A stretch of 8,115 nt of DNA from Actinomycetota bacterium (GTDB lineage: Bacteria > Actinomycetota > Acidimicrobiia > Acidimicrobiales > UBA8592), in assembly GCA_002712415.1 (NCBI GenBank), contig PATO01000006.1, positions 2,271-10,385 of the forward strand, in the 5' to 3' direction. Position numbers and translations under genes: made by a program. Positions 1 to 6,149 of the stretch are shown here, piece by piece; the first letter of the stretch is position 1; the number at the start of each line of letters is the position of its first letter. Below the pieces are notes generated by a model that saw nothing but the letters and a program-made list of their open reading frames with translations, had not been told where the DNA came from and did not search any database.

Positions 1-1283
1 AAATTTTTGAACAACAAGGTTCTGATGCTTTGCGTTGGTACTTTATGTCCTCCTCTATTGTGCGTGGAGGAGATTCTCGGATCAGTGACCAGTCAATTGA
101 CGACGTCGTTAGGCAAGTAATAAATCCAATCTGGAGCGCTTACAGTTTCTTCACGTTATATGCGAACATTGATGACTATCAAGCCACATTGATAAATCAA
201 CCCGCAAACACACTTGATAAATATATATTGGCCAAAACACACCAGCTGGTCACTAACGTGACCGAGCATATGGATAAATACGATCTTCCGGGAGCGACCA
301 ATGAAATCAGGGGCTTCATTGATGCTCTGAATAATTGGTACATTAGGCGAAGTCGAGACAGGTTCTGGTCCCCTGCAAAACCTGTACATGATAGCGACAA
401 GCAAGATGCATATGACACACTTTTCACAGTGCTTCATACACTTTGTAAACTCATTGCTCCCTTCCTTCCAATGGTTTCGGAGGAAATCTTTAAAGGCCTT
501 ACAAGAGAGTTATCGGTTCACGAGGCTGAATGGCCTTTGCCGCAAGAATTCCTGTCAGATAGCGATCTCGTTGAGACAATGGATTTAGTTAGAGATGTAG
601 TGTCCGCAGCTCTTAGACTCAGGGAGGACGCCGGTCTTCGTGTCCGTTTGCCGCTGCAGAGTATCACGATTGCAGGTTTAGATATCGGAAACATCACTGA
701 CTTTGAGTTACTCATACAGGACGAAGTCAACGTAAAGACAGTAATTTATTCAGATGATCTTGCAACCTATGGGAATTTTGCCCTCAAGCCCAATGGAAAG
801 GTACTCGGGCCACGCTTGGGGAGCGATGTTCAAAATGTGTTTCGGTCCGCAAAGAGTGGCGATTGGGAACGTTTAAGTGATGGCAGAGTTAAGACAGATG
901 ATTACGTTCTGGAACTAGATGAGTTTGAACTCAACTTGGTAGCGAACGAGGGAACTACAGCTACGTCACTTCCAGGCGATAAGGCTGTTGTTGTTCTTGA
1001 TATAGAACTTAGCGATAGCCTCCTCATGGAAGGTAAGGCAAGGGACGCTGTTAGAGCGATTCAAGAGGCTCGCAAAGGAATGAATCTGATTCTCACAGAC
1101 AGAATTCATTTAAATATCATTGCTACGGACGAGACAACAGAGGCAATAAAATCTTATAGCAACTATATATGTGAGCAAGTCCTTGGAAAATCATTGACGT
1201 TTAATGAAGCTGATGAGGGCTTGGAAACCTTTACAGGGTCAATAGACGGAGAAGAAATCGGAATTCAAATCAGGATTAGCTAA
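1..1283 (+). CDS. ileS: Isoleucyl-tRNA synthetase, C-terminal part (5' end outside window)
   Basis: This gene charges tRNA-Ile with isoleucine in the cytoplasm. The frame is open from base 3 (426 codons visible) to a TAA stop. It begins just past where the KMSKS loop should lie, with the DALRWYFMSS stretch that follows that loop in class Ia synthetases. Next comes the helical anticodon-binding domain, with a YSFFTLYANID segment and the strongly conserved NWYIRRSRDRFW at local residues 111-122. The last ~200 residues (LRVRLPL, then DEVNVK, then LxMEGKARDAVRAIQEARKGMNL) match the C-terminal extension of the long, eukaryote-like IleRS class used by Actinobacteria. No terminal zinc-finger cysteines of the short bacterial class are seen. 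Family knowledge: this class is often intrinsically insensitive to mupirocin; that is not shown here. The catalytic domain, HIGH motif and editing domain lie outside the window. The stop is 4 nt from the stop of the opposing divIVA gene. Confidence 0.96.
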   Translation, partial: IFEQQGSDALRWYFMSSSIVRGGDSRISDQSIDDVVRQVINPIWSAYSFFTLYANIDDYQATLINQPANTLDKYILAKTHQLVTNVTEHMDKYDLPGATNEIRGFIDALNNWYIRRSRDRFWSPAKPVHDSDKQDAYDTLFTVLHTLCKLIAPFLPMVSEEIFKGLTRELSVHEAEWPLPQEFLSDSDLVETMDLVRDVVSAALRLREDAGLRVRLPLQSITIAGLDIGNITDFELLIQDEVNVKTVIYSDDLATYGNFALKPNGKVLGPRLGSDVQNVFRSAKSGDWERLSDGRVKTDDYVLELDEFELNLVANEGTTATSLPGDKAVVVLDIELSDSLLMEGKARDAVRAIQEARKGMNLILTDRIHLNIIATDETTEAIKSYSNYICEQVLGKSLTFNEADEGLETFTGSIDGEEIGIQIRIS

Positions 1284-1287
1284 GGAA

Positions 1288-2250
1288 TCAGCCACCAAAA
1301 AAGTCGTCCATCGCTTCGTTAGTCAGCTCGTCAGCTTTGCCGAGAGGGCTTTTATCTTGACTTTCTAACTCTTCAAAGAAACGGTCGCCAGTTGTTATAT
1401 TTTCATCCTCAACGACCTGTATTAACTCAGTTGGAGCTTCAAAGTCCCATTCCTCTGACTGAAAGTCATCAGACATATCCTCTTCGGTCCTTTTGACCTC
1501 GTTATTGAGCCAATCCTCATTTGTTTCCGAATTACGAATGAGAGTTAGTTCCGGAGGCGAATCCATTAATTCATCAACCGAAATTAAATCAGCTTGACTC
1601 AGTTCAACAATTGCTTGGGTAGGATTATCCATTCTCTCCTGATTTTCGTCCTCCTCATAAAGTTCGCTTGACGCTGAAATCTTTTGGCTATTCGTTCCTT
1701 CACCGCCATCATTCAATTGATCATGGAAAGCGAGGTTATCATCGACACTAATCATGAGTTTTATTTCTTCAAGAGCGGTCAACAACTGATCTTTGCCTGC
1801 TTGCAACTCAGCACTAAGTGCTGAACAATCCTCAATAAGGCGCTTTCTTTTCTCCGTCAGGTTAGATATGTCGTCTTTGAGTTTTGATTGGGCTTCTTCA
1901 GCCATTTGCCGAGCCTCTTCGGTAACTATTCTTTTGACGTTGTCAGCCTGAGCTTCAGCAGATGCGATTAATTGAGTTGCCTGTTCTTTAGAATCTGCTA
2001 TAAGTTGGTCAGCTGTTCGCTGAGCTGCTGAAAGTAAACGCTGTGCGGCACTATCGGCATCTTCTCTTTCCTCTGATGAAGTTCGTTGCCCAAAAATGTC
2101 CTCTGGTGAGCGGCTTATAATTGTTGCCAGTTGGTGAATGAAAATATCAACTTCTTCGGGGTCGTATCCGCCCCGTTTGATATTGCTAAATGTGATAGAT
2201 TTTATTTGCTCAGGGGTAATTGGGTATGTCTTTGATTCAGTAGCAGCCAT
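1288..2250 (-). CDS. divIVA: DivIVA/Wag31-like polar growth and septum-site protein
   Basis: A 320-residue cytoplasmic scaffold of the DivIVA family, which binds negatively curved membrane at poles and septa and recruits growth or division proteins. Residues 9-45 are the DivIVA N-terminal lipid-binding domain: TPEQIKSITF, then the hallmark RGGYDPEEVDIF. Residues ~58-167 form a long heptad-like, Ala/Glu/Lys/Gln-rich region consistent with the family's parallel coiled coil. Residues ~171-320 form a low-complexity acidic tail (44 Asp/Glu against 8 Lys/Arg by my count) ending in MDDFFGG. B. subtilis DivIVA is about half this length, but actinobacterial Wag31 proteins are often longer. The ATG at 2250 has no Shine-Dalgarno; instead a TANNNT box ends 6 nt before it, suggesting a leaderless transcript. 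It lies 42 nt after sepF and is the last gene of the cluster. The family call is firm; whether it drives polar growth or only septation cannot be told from sequence. Confidence 0.92.
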   Translation of the reverse strand: MAATESKTYPITPEQIKSITFSNIKRGGYDPEEVDIFIHQLATIISRSPEDIFGQRTSSEEREDADSAAQRLLSAAQRTADQLIADSKEQATQLIASAEAQADNVKRIVTEEARQMAEEAQSKLKDDISNLTEKRKRLIEDCSALSAELQAGKDQLLTALEEIKLMISVDDNLAFHDQLNDGGEGTNSQKISASSELYEEDENQERMDNPTQAIVELSQADLISVDELMDSPPELTLIRNSETNEDWLNNEVKRTEEDMSDDFQSEEWDFEAPTELIQVVEDENITTGDRFFEELESQDKSPLGKADELTNEAMDDFFGG

Positions 2251-2255
2251 ATATA

Positions 2256-2267
2256 AATAGTACTATT
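2256..2267. repeat. Perfect 12-bp palindrome overlapping the divIVA -10 box
   Basis: AATAGTACTATT is identical on both strands and covers the proposed -10 box. It could be an operator half-site pair for a dimeric regulator; it could also be chance, since the gap is AT-rich. Symmetry stops after 12 bp. Confidence 0.5.
2257..2262 (-). promoter_or_regulatory. Candidate -10 box of a leaderless divIVA promoter
   Basis: TACTAT on the - strand fits the actinobacterial TANNNT -10 pattern and stands 6 nt before the divIVA ATG, so transcription would begin at or next to the start codon. No Shine-Dalgarno is present in the 42-nt gap, which fits leaderless translation, a mode known to be common in Actinobacteria. 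No convincing -35 box is seen 16-19 nt upstream. Confidence 0.4.
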
Positions 2268-2292
2268 CTTAGAGCGAGACAGTAGGGATATT

Positions 2293-2793
2293 TTAAAGTG
2301 ACCCGCTTGCGGTGGCCGCTAATTTCCTCTTCTCATCATCTGAGACTTGCACGTCTTTTGGAGTTAGCAAGAAGACGTCAGAACCTGCTTTTTCAAAGGA
2401 CCCATCAATTCCCATCTTTAGCCCTGAACAGAAGTCAATGATTCTTACCGCAACATCATGTTCGGCTTGTTGAAGGTTAATTATTACTGGCTGACTCCTT
2501 CTGGCCGCTTCTGAGATTTCTTTGACTTCAGCAAAACGAATGGGGGTAACAATATGTGGTTTAACGAATTTTCTTTTGGGTGCTGTAGTAACAGTGACAG
2601 CTTCTCTTCCTATCTTTACGCCACCTGCATCTCCAATAATAGGTTTAACATTACTGTTCCTATCAGAGGTCGGTTTTACCATCACACCACCTTCCTCATG
2701 TCGTTCGTTTAGTCCCTGTGAGTCCATCCCAAGAAAATCTTCATCGGACCCTAGCCCCAGATAAAGCATTGCTTTTTTGAAAAATGTTGTCAT
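2293..2793 (-). CDS. sepF: Cell division protein SepF (FtsZ membrane anchor)
   Basis: A 166-residue protein that binds the FtsZ C-terminal peptide and tethers filaments to the membrane; in Actinobacteria it takes the place of FtsA/ZipA. Residues 1-15 (MTTFFKKAMLYLGLG) are the typical amphipathic membrane-binding helix, followed by a flexible linker (~16-78). The SepF core is at ~79-152 (PHIVTPIRFAEVKEISEAAR, then PVIINLQ, the DFCSGLKMGIDG glycine region and VFLLTP). The ATG at 2793 was chosen over an in-frame TTG at 2817: it has a GGAGGG ribosome binding site 4-5 nt upstream and gives the family's normal N-terminus, whereas the TTG would add MKRSLEGL made largely of that ribosome binding site. 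It follows yggS by 48 nt, which leaves room for a promoter of its own. The yggT gene that usually comes next is missing, and divIVA follows directly. Confidence 0.95.
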   Translation of the reverse strand: MTTFFKKAMLYLGLGSDEDFLGMDSQGLNERHEEGGVMVKPTSDRNSNVKPIIGDAGGVKIGREAVTVTTAPKRKFVKPHIVTPIRFAEVKEISEAARRSQPVIINLQQAEHDVAVRIIDFCSGLKMGIDGSFEKAGSDVFLLTPKDVQVSDDEKRKLAATASGSL

Positions 2794-2797
2794 TAAG

Positions 2798-2803
2798 CCC
2801 TCC
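2798..2803 (-). promoter_or_regulatory. sepF ribosome binding site
   Basis: GGAGGG ends 4 nt before the ATG at 2793 and decides that start over the in-frame TTG at 2817, which lies upstream of the site. It falls inside an AGCC-TGGAG-GGCT inverted repeat (2796-2808), a 4-bp stem that could partly mask it. Confidence 0.75.
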
Positions 2804-2816
2804 AGGCTCCTCTTCA

Positions 2817-2845
2817 ATTTAACACCATATTTGTAGTTTCATCAA
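2817..2845 (-). promoter_or_regulatory. Candidate sepF promoter
   Basis: TTGATG (2840-2845; 4 of 6 to the -35 consensus, overlapping the yggS stop) and TTAAAT (2817-2822; 4 of 6 to the -10 consensus) are separated by 17 nt on the - strand. Transcription would begin near 2810, giving a leader of about 17 nt that still includes GGAGGG. Both boxes are imperfect and the region is AT-rich, so this is a weak call. Confidence 0.3.
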
Positions 2846-3495
2846 TCAAGTCTTCTATTCCCAAATATTGCCGACCCAATCCTTATCATAGAAGATCCAC
2901 ACTCTAGAGCTATTTCGAAATCATCACTCATCCCCATCGAGCATTCTGAAAGTTCAAATGTGTCCGCTAATTGGCGCAATCTTTTAAAGACGAATCTTGT
3001 AGCTACCATGTCGCCCGGCACACCCATCGTCATTAGTCCAGAAACATCTATATTCTCATCCCGCAACTGAGAGATAAGATCGGGTAATTCCTCAACTTCA
3101 AAACCCTTTGAGTTTGAGGGACCCGATACAGAAACCTGTAGTAAGATTTTCGCTTGGTCGTTTCGATTATGTATTTCTCTGGCAAGTTTTAGCGACGTTA
3201 CTGAATGCCAGACATCAACAAGGTGAGATACTTTCTTTATCTTGTTGCTTTGAAGTTGGCCTATAAAGTGCCAGTTAATTTCAGCGTCTACCAATGGGTT
3301 TTTCGCAAGAAGTTCCTGAGCATAATTTTCTCCGAAGTTTTTAATTCCTAGCTCAGTGGCTATGTTGACTTCCTCATGAGTAAATCCTTTTGTAACCGCT
3401 ATTAGATTTACTTGGTTTTGTGCCTTTGCAGCAACAATTTCATTAATTTCCTCAAGTCGATCTTGGATTTTTTCATAGTCACTTCCGTTTGTCAC
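2842..3495 (-). CDS. yggS: YggS/PLPBP family pyridoxal phosphate homeostasis protein
   Basis: A 217-residue single-domain alanine-racemase-fold protein that binds PLP but has no established enzymatic activity; it buffers free PLP and affects amino acid and vitamin B6 balance. Visible motifs are AVTKG with the PLP lysine at residue 36 (the same number as in E. coli YggS), FGENYAQE (54-61), WHFIGQLQSNK (75-85), HSVTS (97-101), GLMTMG (153-158), and the C-terminal phosphate-binding run SMGMSDDFEIAL...GSSMIRIGSAIFG (186-212). I chose the GTG at 3495, whose first bases form GTGA with the pgeF stop and which has AAGAGG 4 nt upstream. The alternative ATG at 3513 overlaps pgeF by 22 nt, has no Shine-Dalgarno and adds only six residues (MVRRGI). 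The position between pgeF and sepF is the conserved ylmD-ylmE-ylmF order of Gram-positive bacteria. Two TGA stops lie in tandem at the 3' end. Confidence 0.94.
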   Translation of the reverse strand: MTNGSDYEKIQDRLEEINEIVAAKAQNQVNLIAVTKGFTHEEVNIATELGIKNFGENYAQELLAKNPLVDAEINWHFIGQLQSNKIKKVSHLVDVWHSVTSLKLAREIHNRNDQAKILLQVSVSGPSNSKGFEVEELPDLISQLRDENIDVSGLMTMGVPGDMVATRFVFKRLRQLADTFELSECSMGMSDDFEIALECGSSMIRIGSAIFGNRRLD

Positions 3496-4187
3496 GATGC
3501 CTCTTCTAACCATGCAATCATTGCTTGTCTTTCTTTATCCCCGCGGACACGATGTGACCAGTGCTTTCCTGAAGATGCTGTGCAATCCCCAATGAAGTGA
3601 GTGTCAAAGACGTTGTTTCTGCGAAGAGCTATCTTTGCAGTCTCTGGGATATCTAACGCAGGCCTCCCTCCTAGAGTTTCTGATTCCACTGTTGGGCCAA
3701 ATTCTCTCGTCATGTATTTCAGTTCAACCGAACCAAATTCATAGTGCTCAGGATATATGCAAGAACCAACCACAGCTGTCGTTGGGTGTCCTCCCAGCTT
3801 TTCCATTTCTGAGCATGCATTTTGCACTATTCCTGCTAAGAGACCTCGCCAACCTGCGTGAACTATTCCTATTACAGGTGTTTCACAGATGAGAACAATT
3901 GGGGCACAATCCGCAACTTGGATAGCCATAGGAACGCCACATGCAGAGGAAACCATCCCATCCCCTTCTGCGCCATGGGAGTCGCCGGAGTTTCTAATCC
4001 TTATGATTTCCCCCCCATGCACTTGTTTAAGGTATGACCAGGGGGCGTCAATTAGTTTTCGTTGCGTCAGATGCAGTTGGTCTGCAGGTTGCGATATTGA
4101 TAAATTTCCATCGTGGGAGTCAGTGGACAAAACTTTAGCGGTCAATCCACATTCAAGTCTTTTTGACCAACTATGTTTTGATTTCAT
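3492..4187 (-). CDS. pgeF: YfiH/PgeF family (laccase-domain, DUF152) purine nucleoside phosphorylase or muropeptide editing factor
   Basis: A 231-residue cytoplasmic protein of the former 'multicopper polyphenol oxidase' family. Members have been described as zinc-dependent purine nucleoside phosphorylases/adenosine deaminases and, in E. coli, as PgeF, which removes UDP-MurNAc wrongly ligated to L-serine by MurC. The zinc triad is intact: His57 (KQVHG), Cys94 (ADCAP) and His110 (HAGWRG). EGDGM (74-78) and the C-terminal GDCT...SHR (200-213) also fit. Other family blocks are divergent: the N-terminal TTRxGGVS-like loop is hardly recognisable (LSTDSHDGNLSI), and the usual GPCIGPCCYEV reads GSCIYPEHYEFG. 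The start follows ftsZ by 17 nt with no clear Shine-Dalgarno, so expression probably depends on ftsZ transcription. The gene overlaps yggS. Presence in a cluster with murC fits the precursor-editing role, but the exact substrate is inferred. Confidence 0.9.
   Translation of the reverse strand: MKSKHSWSKRLECGLTAKVLSTDSHDGNLSISQPADQLHLTQRKLIDAPWSYLKQVHGGEIIRIRNSGDSHGAEGDGMVSSACGVPMAIQVADCAPIVLICETPVIGIVHAGWRGLLAGIVQNACSEMEKLGGHPTTAVVGSCIYPEHYEFGSVELKYMTREFGPTVESETLGGRPALDIPETAKIALRRNNVFDTHFIGDCTASSGKHWSHRVRGDKERQAMIAWLEEAS
3500..3505 (-). promoter_or_regulatory. yggS ribosome binding site inside the end of pgeF
   Basis: AAGAGG lies 4 nt before the GTG at 3495, whose first bases overlap the pgeF TGA as GTGA. 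This pairing supports the GTG start and translational coupling; the ATG at 3513 has no comparable site. Confidence 0.6.
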
Positions 4188-4204
4188 AGTGCAAGAAGGG
4201 GTTA

Positions 4205-5275
4205 TTAGTCCTGCAGAAAGTCAGGGACATCTAGGTCACCGTGCACTTCTTCTTGTAGAGTTTCTTCTTCACCGAAGACGTTCGGGATATCGCTTCCCAA
4301 TGCTGACGTCTGCGGCCGTGAAGCGCTGTCCCAACGATCAAAACCTGCTGCGATAACTGTAACTCTCACAGTGTCACCCATTGATTCATCTACAACTGTA
4401 CCAAAGATTATGTTTGCGTCTGGGTGCGCCACGCCCAGCACTAGCTCTGCTGCTTCATTTACCTCGTTCAAAGTTAAATTACTTGAGCCAGTTATTGATA
4501 GAAGAATTCCTCTTGCCCCATCTATTGGCGATTCTAACAGAGGACTGGAAACTGCTTTTCTAGCCGCGCTAGTTGCTCGTTGCTCGCCATTCCCTTCACC
4601 TGTTCCCATCAGAGCGGAGCCAGCATCATTCATAATCATTTTTACGTCGGCGAAGTCAGTATTGATCAATCCCGGTGTTGTGATTAGTTCGGTTATCCCG
4701 CGAACACCGTCTAATAATACTTCATCTGCTTTTGCGAAAGCTTCTACCACGGTCGTTTGTTCATCTGCTACTGAAAGTAGCCGGTCGTTCGGGATCACGA
4801 TCTGCGTGTCGACTTTTTCCCTTAGGCGCGTTATACCTTGGTCGGCTTGAACTGCTCGCCTTCGGCCTTCAAATCCGAATGGCCTCGTCACCACACCTAT
4901 TGTCAAGGCACCTAGCCCTTTCGCAATGTCAGCGACAATAGGAGCTGCGCCAGTACCGGTACCTCCACCTTCGCCTGCAGTGATGAACACCATATCAGCT
5001 CCAGATAATGCCTGTTCTATCTCTGGCCTATGGTCCTCGGCAGCTTGGCGGCCAATTTCAGGATCAGAACCTGCACCAAGGCCTCGAGTTAATTCTCGTC
5101 CAATATCAATCTTTACTTCTGCGTCTGAGAGAAGAAGTGCCTGTGCGTCTGTGTTAATTGCTAAAAACTCAGCACCGCGTAGTCCTGCATCAATCATTCT
5201 GTTGACAGCGTTGACACCGCCTCCGCCTACACCAACGACCTTTATTACTGCTAGATAATTATGAGGACTTTCCAT
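4205..5275 (-). CDS. ftsZ: Cell division GTPase FtsZ (tubulin homologue)
   Basis: The 356-residue GTPase that polymerises into the Z-ring and recruits the divisome. Visible elements: [13 protein letters not shown] (15-27), NTDAQAL (41-47), the tubulin signature GGGTGTG (103-109), [10 protein letters not shown] (131-140), NDRLL (163-167), and the T7 synergy loop [11 protein letters not shown] (202-212) with catalytic Asp207 and Asp210. The second domain runs to about residue 312 (VIAAGF), a linker of ~35 residues follows, and the last ten residues [10 protein letters not shown] form the conserved peptide that binds SepF. The N-terminus resembles mycobacterial FtsZ almost residue for residue over the first 25 positions. 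The protein is shorter than usual (about 380 in E. coli and mycobacteria) because of the short linker. The ATG is well supported by AAGGAG 6 nt upstream. A candidate promoter lies in the 91-nt gap after ftsQ, as is known for Streptomyces ftsZ. pgeF starts 17 nt downstream. Confidence 0.99.
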   Translation of the reverse strand: MESPHNYLAVIKVVGVGGGGVNAVNRMIDAGLRGAEFLAINTDAQALLLSDAEVKIDIGRELTRGLGAGSDPEIGRQAAEDHRPEIEQALSGADMVFITAGEGGGTGTGAAPIVADIAKGLGALTIGVVTRPFGFEGRRRAVQADQGITRLREKVDTQIVIPNDRLLSVADEQTTVVEAFAKADEVLLDGVRGITELITTPGLINTDFADVKMIMNDAGSALMGTGEGNGEQRATSAARKAVSSPLLESPIDGARGILLSITGSSNLTLNEVNEAAELVLGVAHPDANIIFGTVVDESMGDTVRVTVIAAGFDRWDSASRPQTSALGSDIPNVFGEEETLQEEVHGDLDVPDFLQD

Positions 5276-5278
5276 ATC

Positions 5279-5292
5279 ACACTCCTTAGTGT
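5279..5292 (-). repeat. Small inverted repeat enclosing the ftsZ Shine-Dalgarno
   Basis: The - strand reads ACACT-AAGG-AGTGT: a perfect 5-bp stem with a 4-nt loop made of the Shine-Dalgarno core. The stem is weak (two GC pairs), so it may be a chance structure; if it forms, it would partly hide the site from ribosomes. Confidence 0.4.
5282..5287 (-). promoter_or_regulatory. ftsZ ribosome binding site
   Basis: AAGGAG, a near-ideal Shine-Dalgarno sequence, lies 6 nt before the ftsZ ATG. It fixes the start at 5275 and is the strongest ribosome binding site in the window. It sits in the loop and 3' arm of a short inverted repeat (5279-5292). Confidence 0.85.
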
Positions 5293-5305
5293 TTCTTATC
5301 TTTAT

Positions 5306-5335
5306 CTTTTATTTCTTGAACAGATTAGCTGTCAA
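5306..5335 (-). promoter_or_regulatory. Candidate ftsZ promoter in the ftsQ-ftsZ gap
   Basis: On the - strand a perfect -35 hexamer TTGACA (5330-5335) is followed after 18 nt by TAAAAG (5306-5311), which matches the -10 consensus at 4 of 6 positions. Transcription would start near 5299 and leave a leader of about 24 nt carrying the AAGGAG site. Known context: Streptomyces ftsZ has its own promoters in this same gap. The -10 is imperfect and the region is A-rich, so alternative -10 boxes a few bases away are possible. Confidence 0.45.
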
Positions 5336-5366
5336 TCAACCAAGTTAATTTTCGCTAAACTTAATG

Positions 5367-6149
5367 TTATTGATAAGAATCGTACGAGCATTCGACTGCA
5401 CGACACAACACTGGTTTATCAGGGGTTCGGACATCGATATGAATCAACTCGGCTAAATCAACCTGTTCAAGAATAGTTGATGCAGCGAGTATTTTTGATT
5501 CAAGCGCTTCACTGTCTCCTAATAATATCTTTCCTTCGCCAAAGAGCATCAACTCAATTCCTTCATCAAGTGATACAAAAGCGATATCTGCTAGAAGGAC
5601 GGAAGGAAGATTTGCAGCTAATTCGATTGCGAATAATACCTGTTCAGGGACCCATTCTCCTACTTTTAAGTCCTTGATGTTTGCTTCGACGATTGGGTAT
5701 TCAAGATTAGAAGGTAATTCAGGAAGTCGCTCGAGCACCCTTCCGTCCAAGTCAATGAGGAACCATTGACCGATGTTGGAAAGAAGGACAGAAGGTTTCC
5801 GAAGCGTTACTGATATTGTCACTTTACCCCCGAAGGAACGGCTTACCTTTGCGCCTTTAACATTTGGTATTCTTTTGATGCGCTCTGAAATGACCTGAGT
5901 ATCAACCTCAAGTATAGGTTTAGATTTTGGGATATTGGCTACAGTTACTATCAACTCTTCCAATTCACTGTTAGCGCCTAGAACAACTACTTCGTCCACA
6001 TCAAGGAGAGAACTTTTCGAAATTAACACTGCTGACAGTGAAAGAAGCGCCAACAAAACAACCATTAGTAGCATTCGTAATCTTCTTTTTCCTTTAGCTC
6101 TAATTATTTCAATACGTCGTTCTTGTATTCTGGGATTGATCTCTGCCAT
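5367..6149 (-). CDS. ftsQ: Divisome membrane protein FtsQ (DivIB), POTRA domain
   Basis: A 260-residue bitopic membrane protein that joins FtsB/FtsL in the divisome and links the Z-ring to septal peptidoglycan synthesis. A short, basic cytoplasmic tail (residues 1-25, rich in Arg/Lys) precedes one hydrophobic span at ~26-44. The outside part begins with a POTRA domain (~47-118: LLDVDEVVVLGANS..., then ILEVDTQVISERIKRIPNVKGAKVSRSFGGKVTISVTLRKP). The FtsQ beta domain follows (~122-245: WFLIDLDGRVLE, then the terminal HIDVRTPDKPVL). Overall sequence conservation is low, as is normal for this family, but topology, length and position between murB and ftsZ make the call secure. The ATG overlaps the murB stop in a TAATG junction with no Shine-Dalgarno of its own, suggesting reinitiation by ribosomes finishing murB. 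A C-terminal pair of cysteines (249, 254) lies outside the membrane; I would not assign them a role. Confidence 0.95.
   Translation of the reverse strand: MAEINPRIQERRIEIIRAKGKRRLRMLLMVVLLALLSLSAVLISKSSLLDVDEVVVLGANSELEELIVTVANIPKSKPILEVDTQVISERIKRIPNVKGAKVSRSFGGKVTISVTLRKPSVLLSNIGQWFLIDLDGRVLERLPELPSNLEYPIVEANIKDLKVGEWVPEQVLFAIELAANLPSVLLADIAFVSLDEGIELMLFGEGKILLGDSEALESKILAASTILEQVDLAELIHIDVRTPDKPVLCRAVECSYDSYQ

Noticed and set aside
156..437. Small - strand open frames opposite ileS
   Set aside because: They mirror the conserved anticodon-binding region of ileS and have no ribosome binding site or family signal.
1270..1300. Possible bidirectional terminator between ileS and divIVA
   Set aside because: Only a short TTAGCTAA palindrome and non-pairing similar words are present, with no stem plus T run on either strand.
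2522..2764. 80-residue + strand open frame opposite sepF that looks membrane-like
   Set aside because: Its hydrophobic look is the complement of the SepF coding bases; it is inside sepF, and no start signal is seen.
3889..4356. 155-residue + strand open frame spanning the ftsZ-pgeF junction
   Set aside because: Antisense to two well-supported genes, with a cysteine- and serine-rich composition typical of shadow frames.
4371..4850. 159-residue + strand open frame antisense to ftsZ
   Set aside because: It lies wholly within the clearly coding ftsZ frame, has Ser/Thr/Pro-rich shadow composition, no Shine-Dalgarno and no known family resemblance.
4926..5258. 110-residue + strand open frame antisense to the 5' half of ftsZ
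   Set aside because: Proline/serine/alanine-rich mirror of the glycine-rich FtsZ coding sequence; a shadow frame.
5295..5311. Short repeated AAAGAT/GATAA units upstream of ftsZ
   Set aside because: Two copies of a 6-mer in an A-rich promoter spacer are expected by chance; they do not match a DnaA box or another known site.
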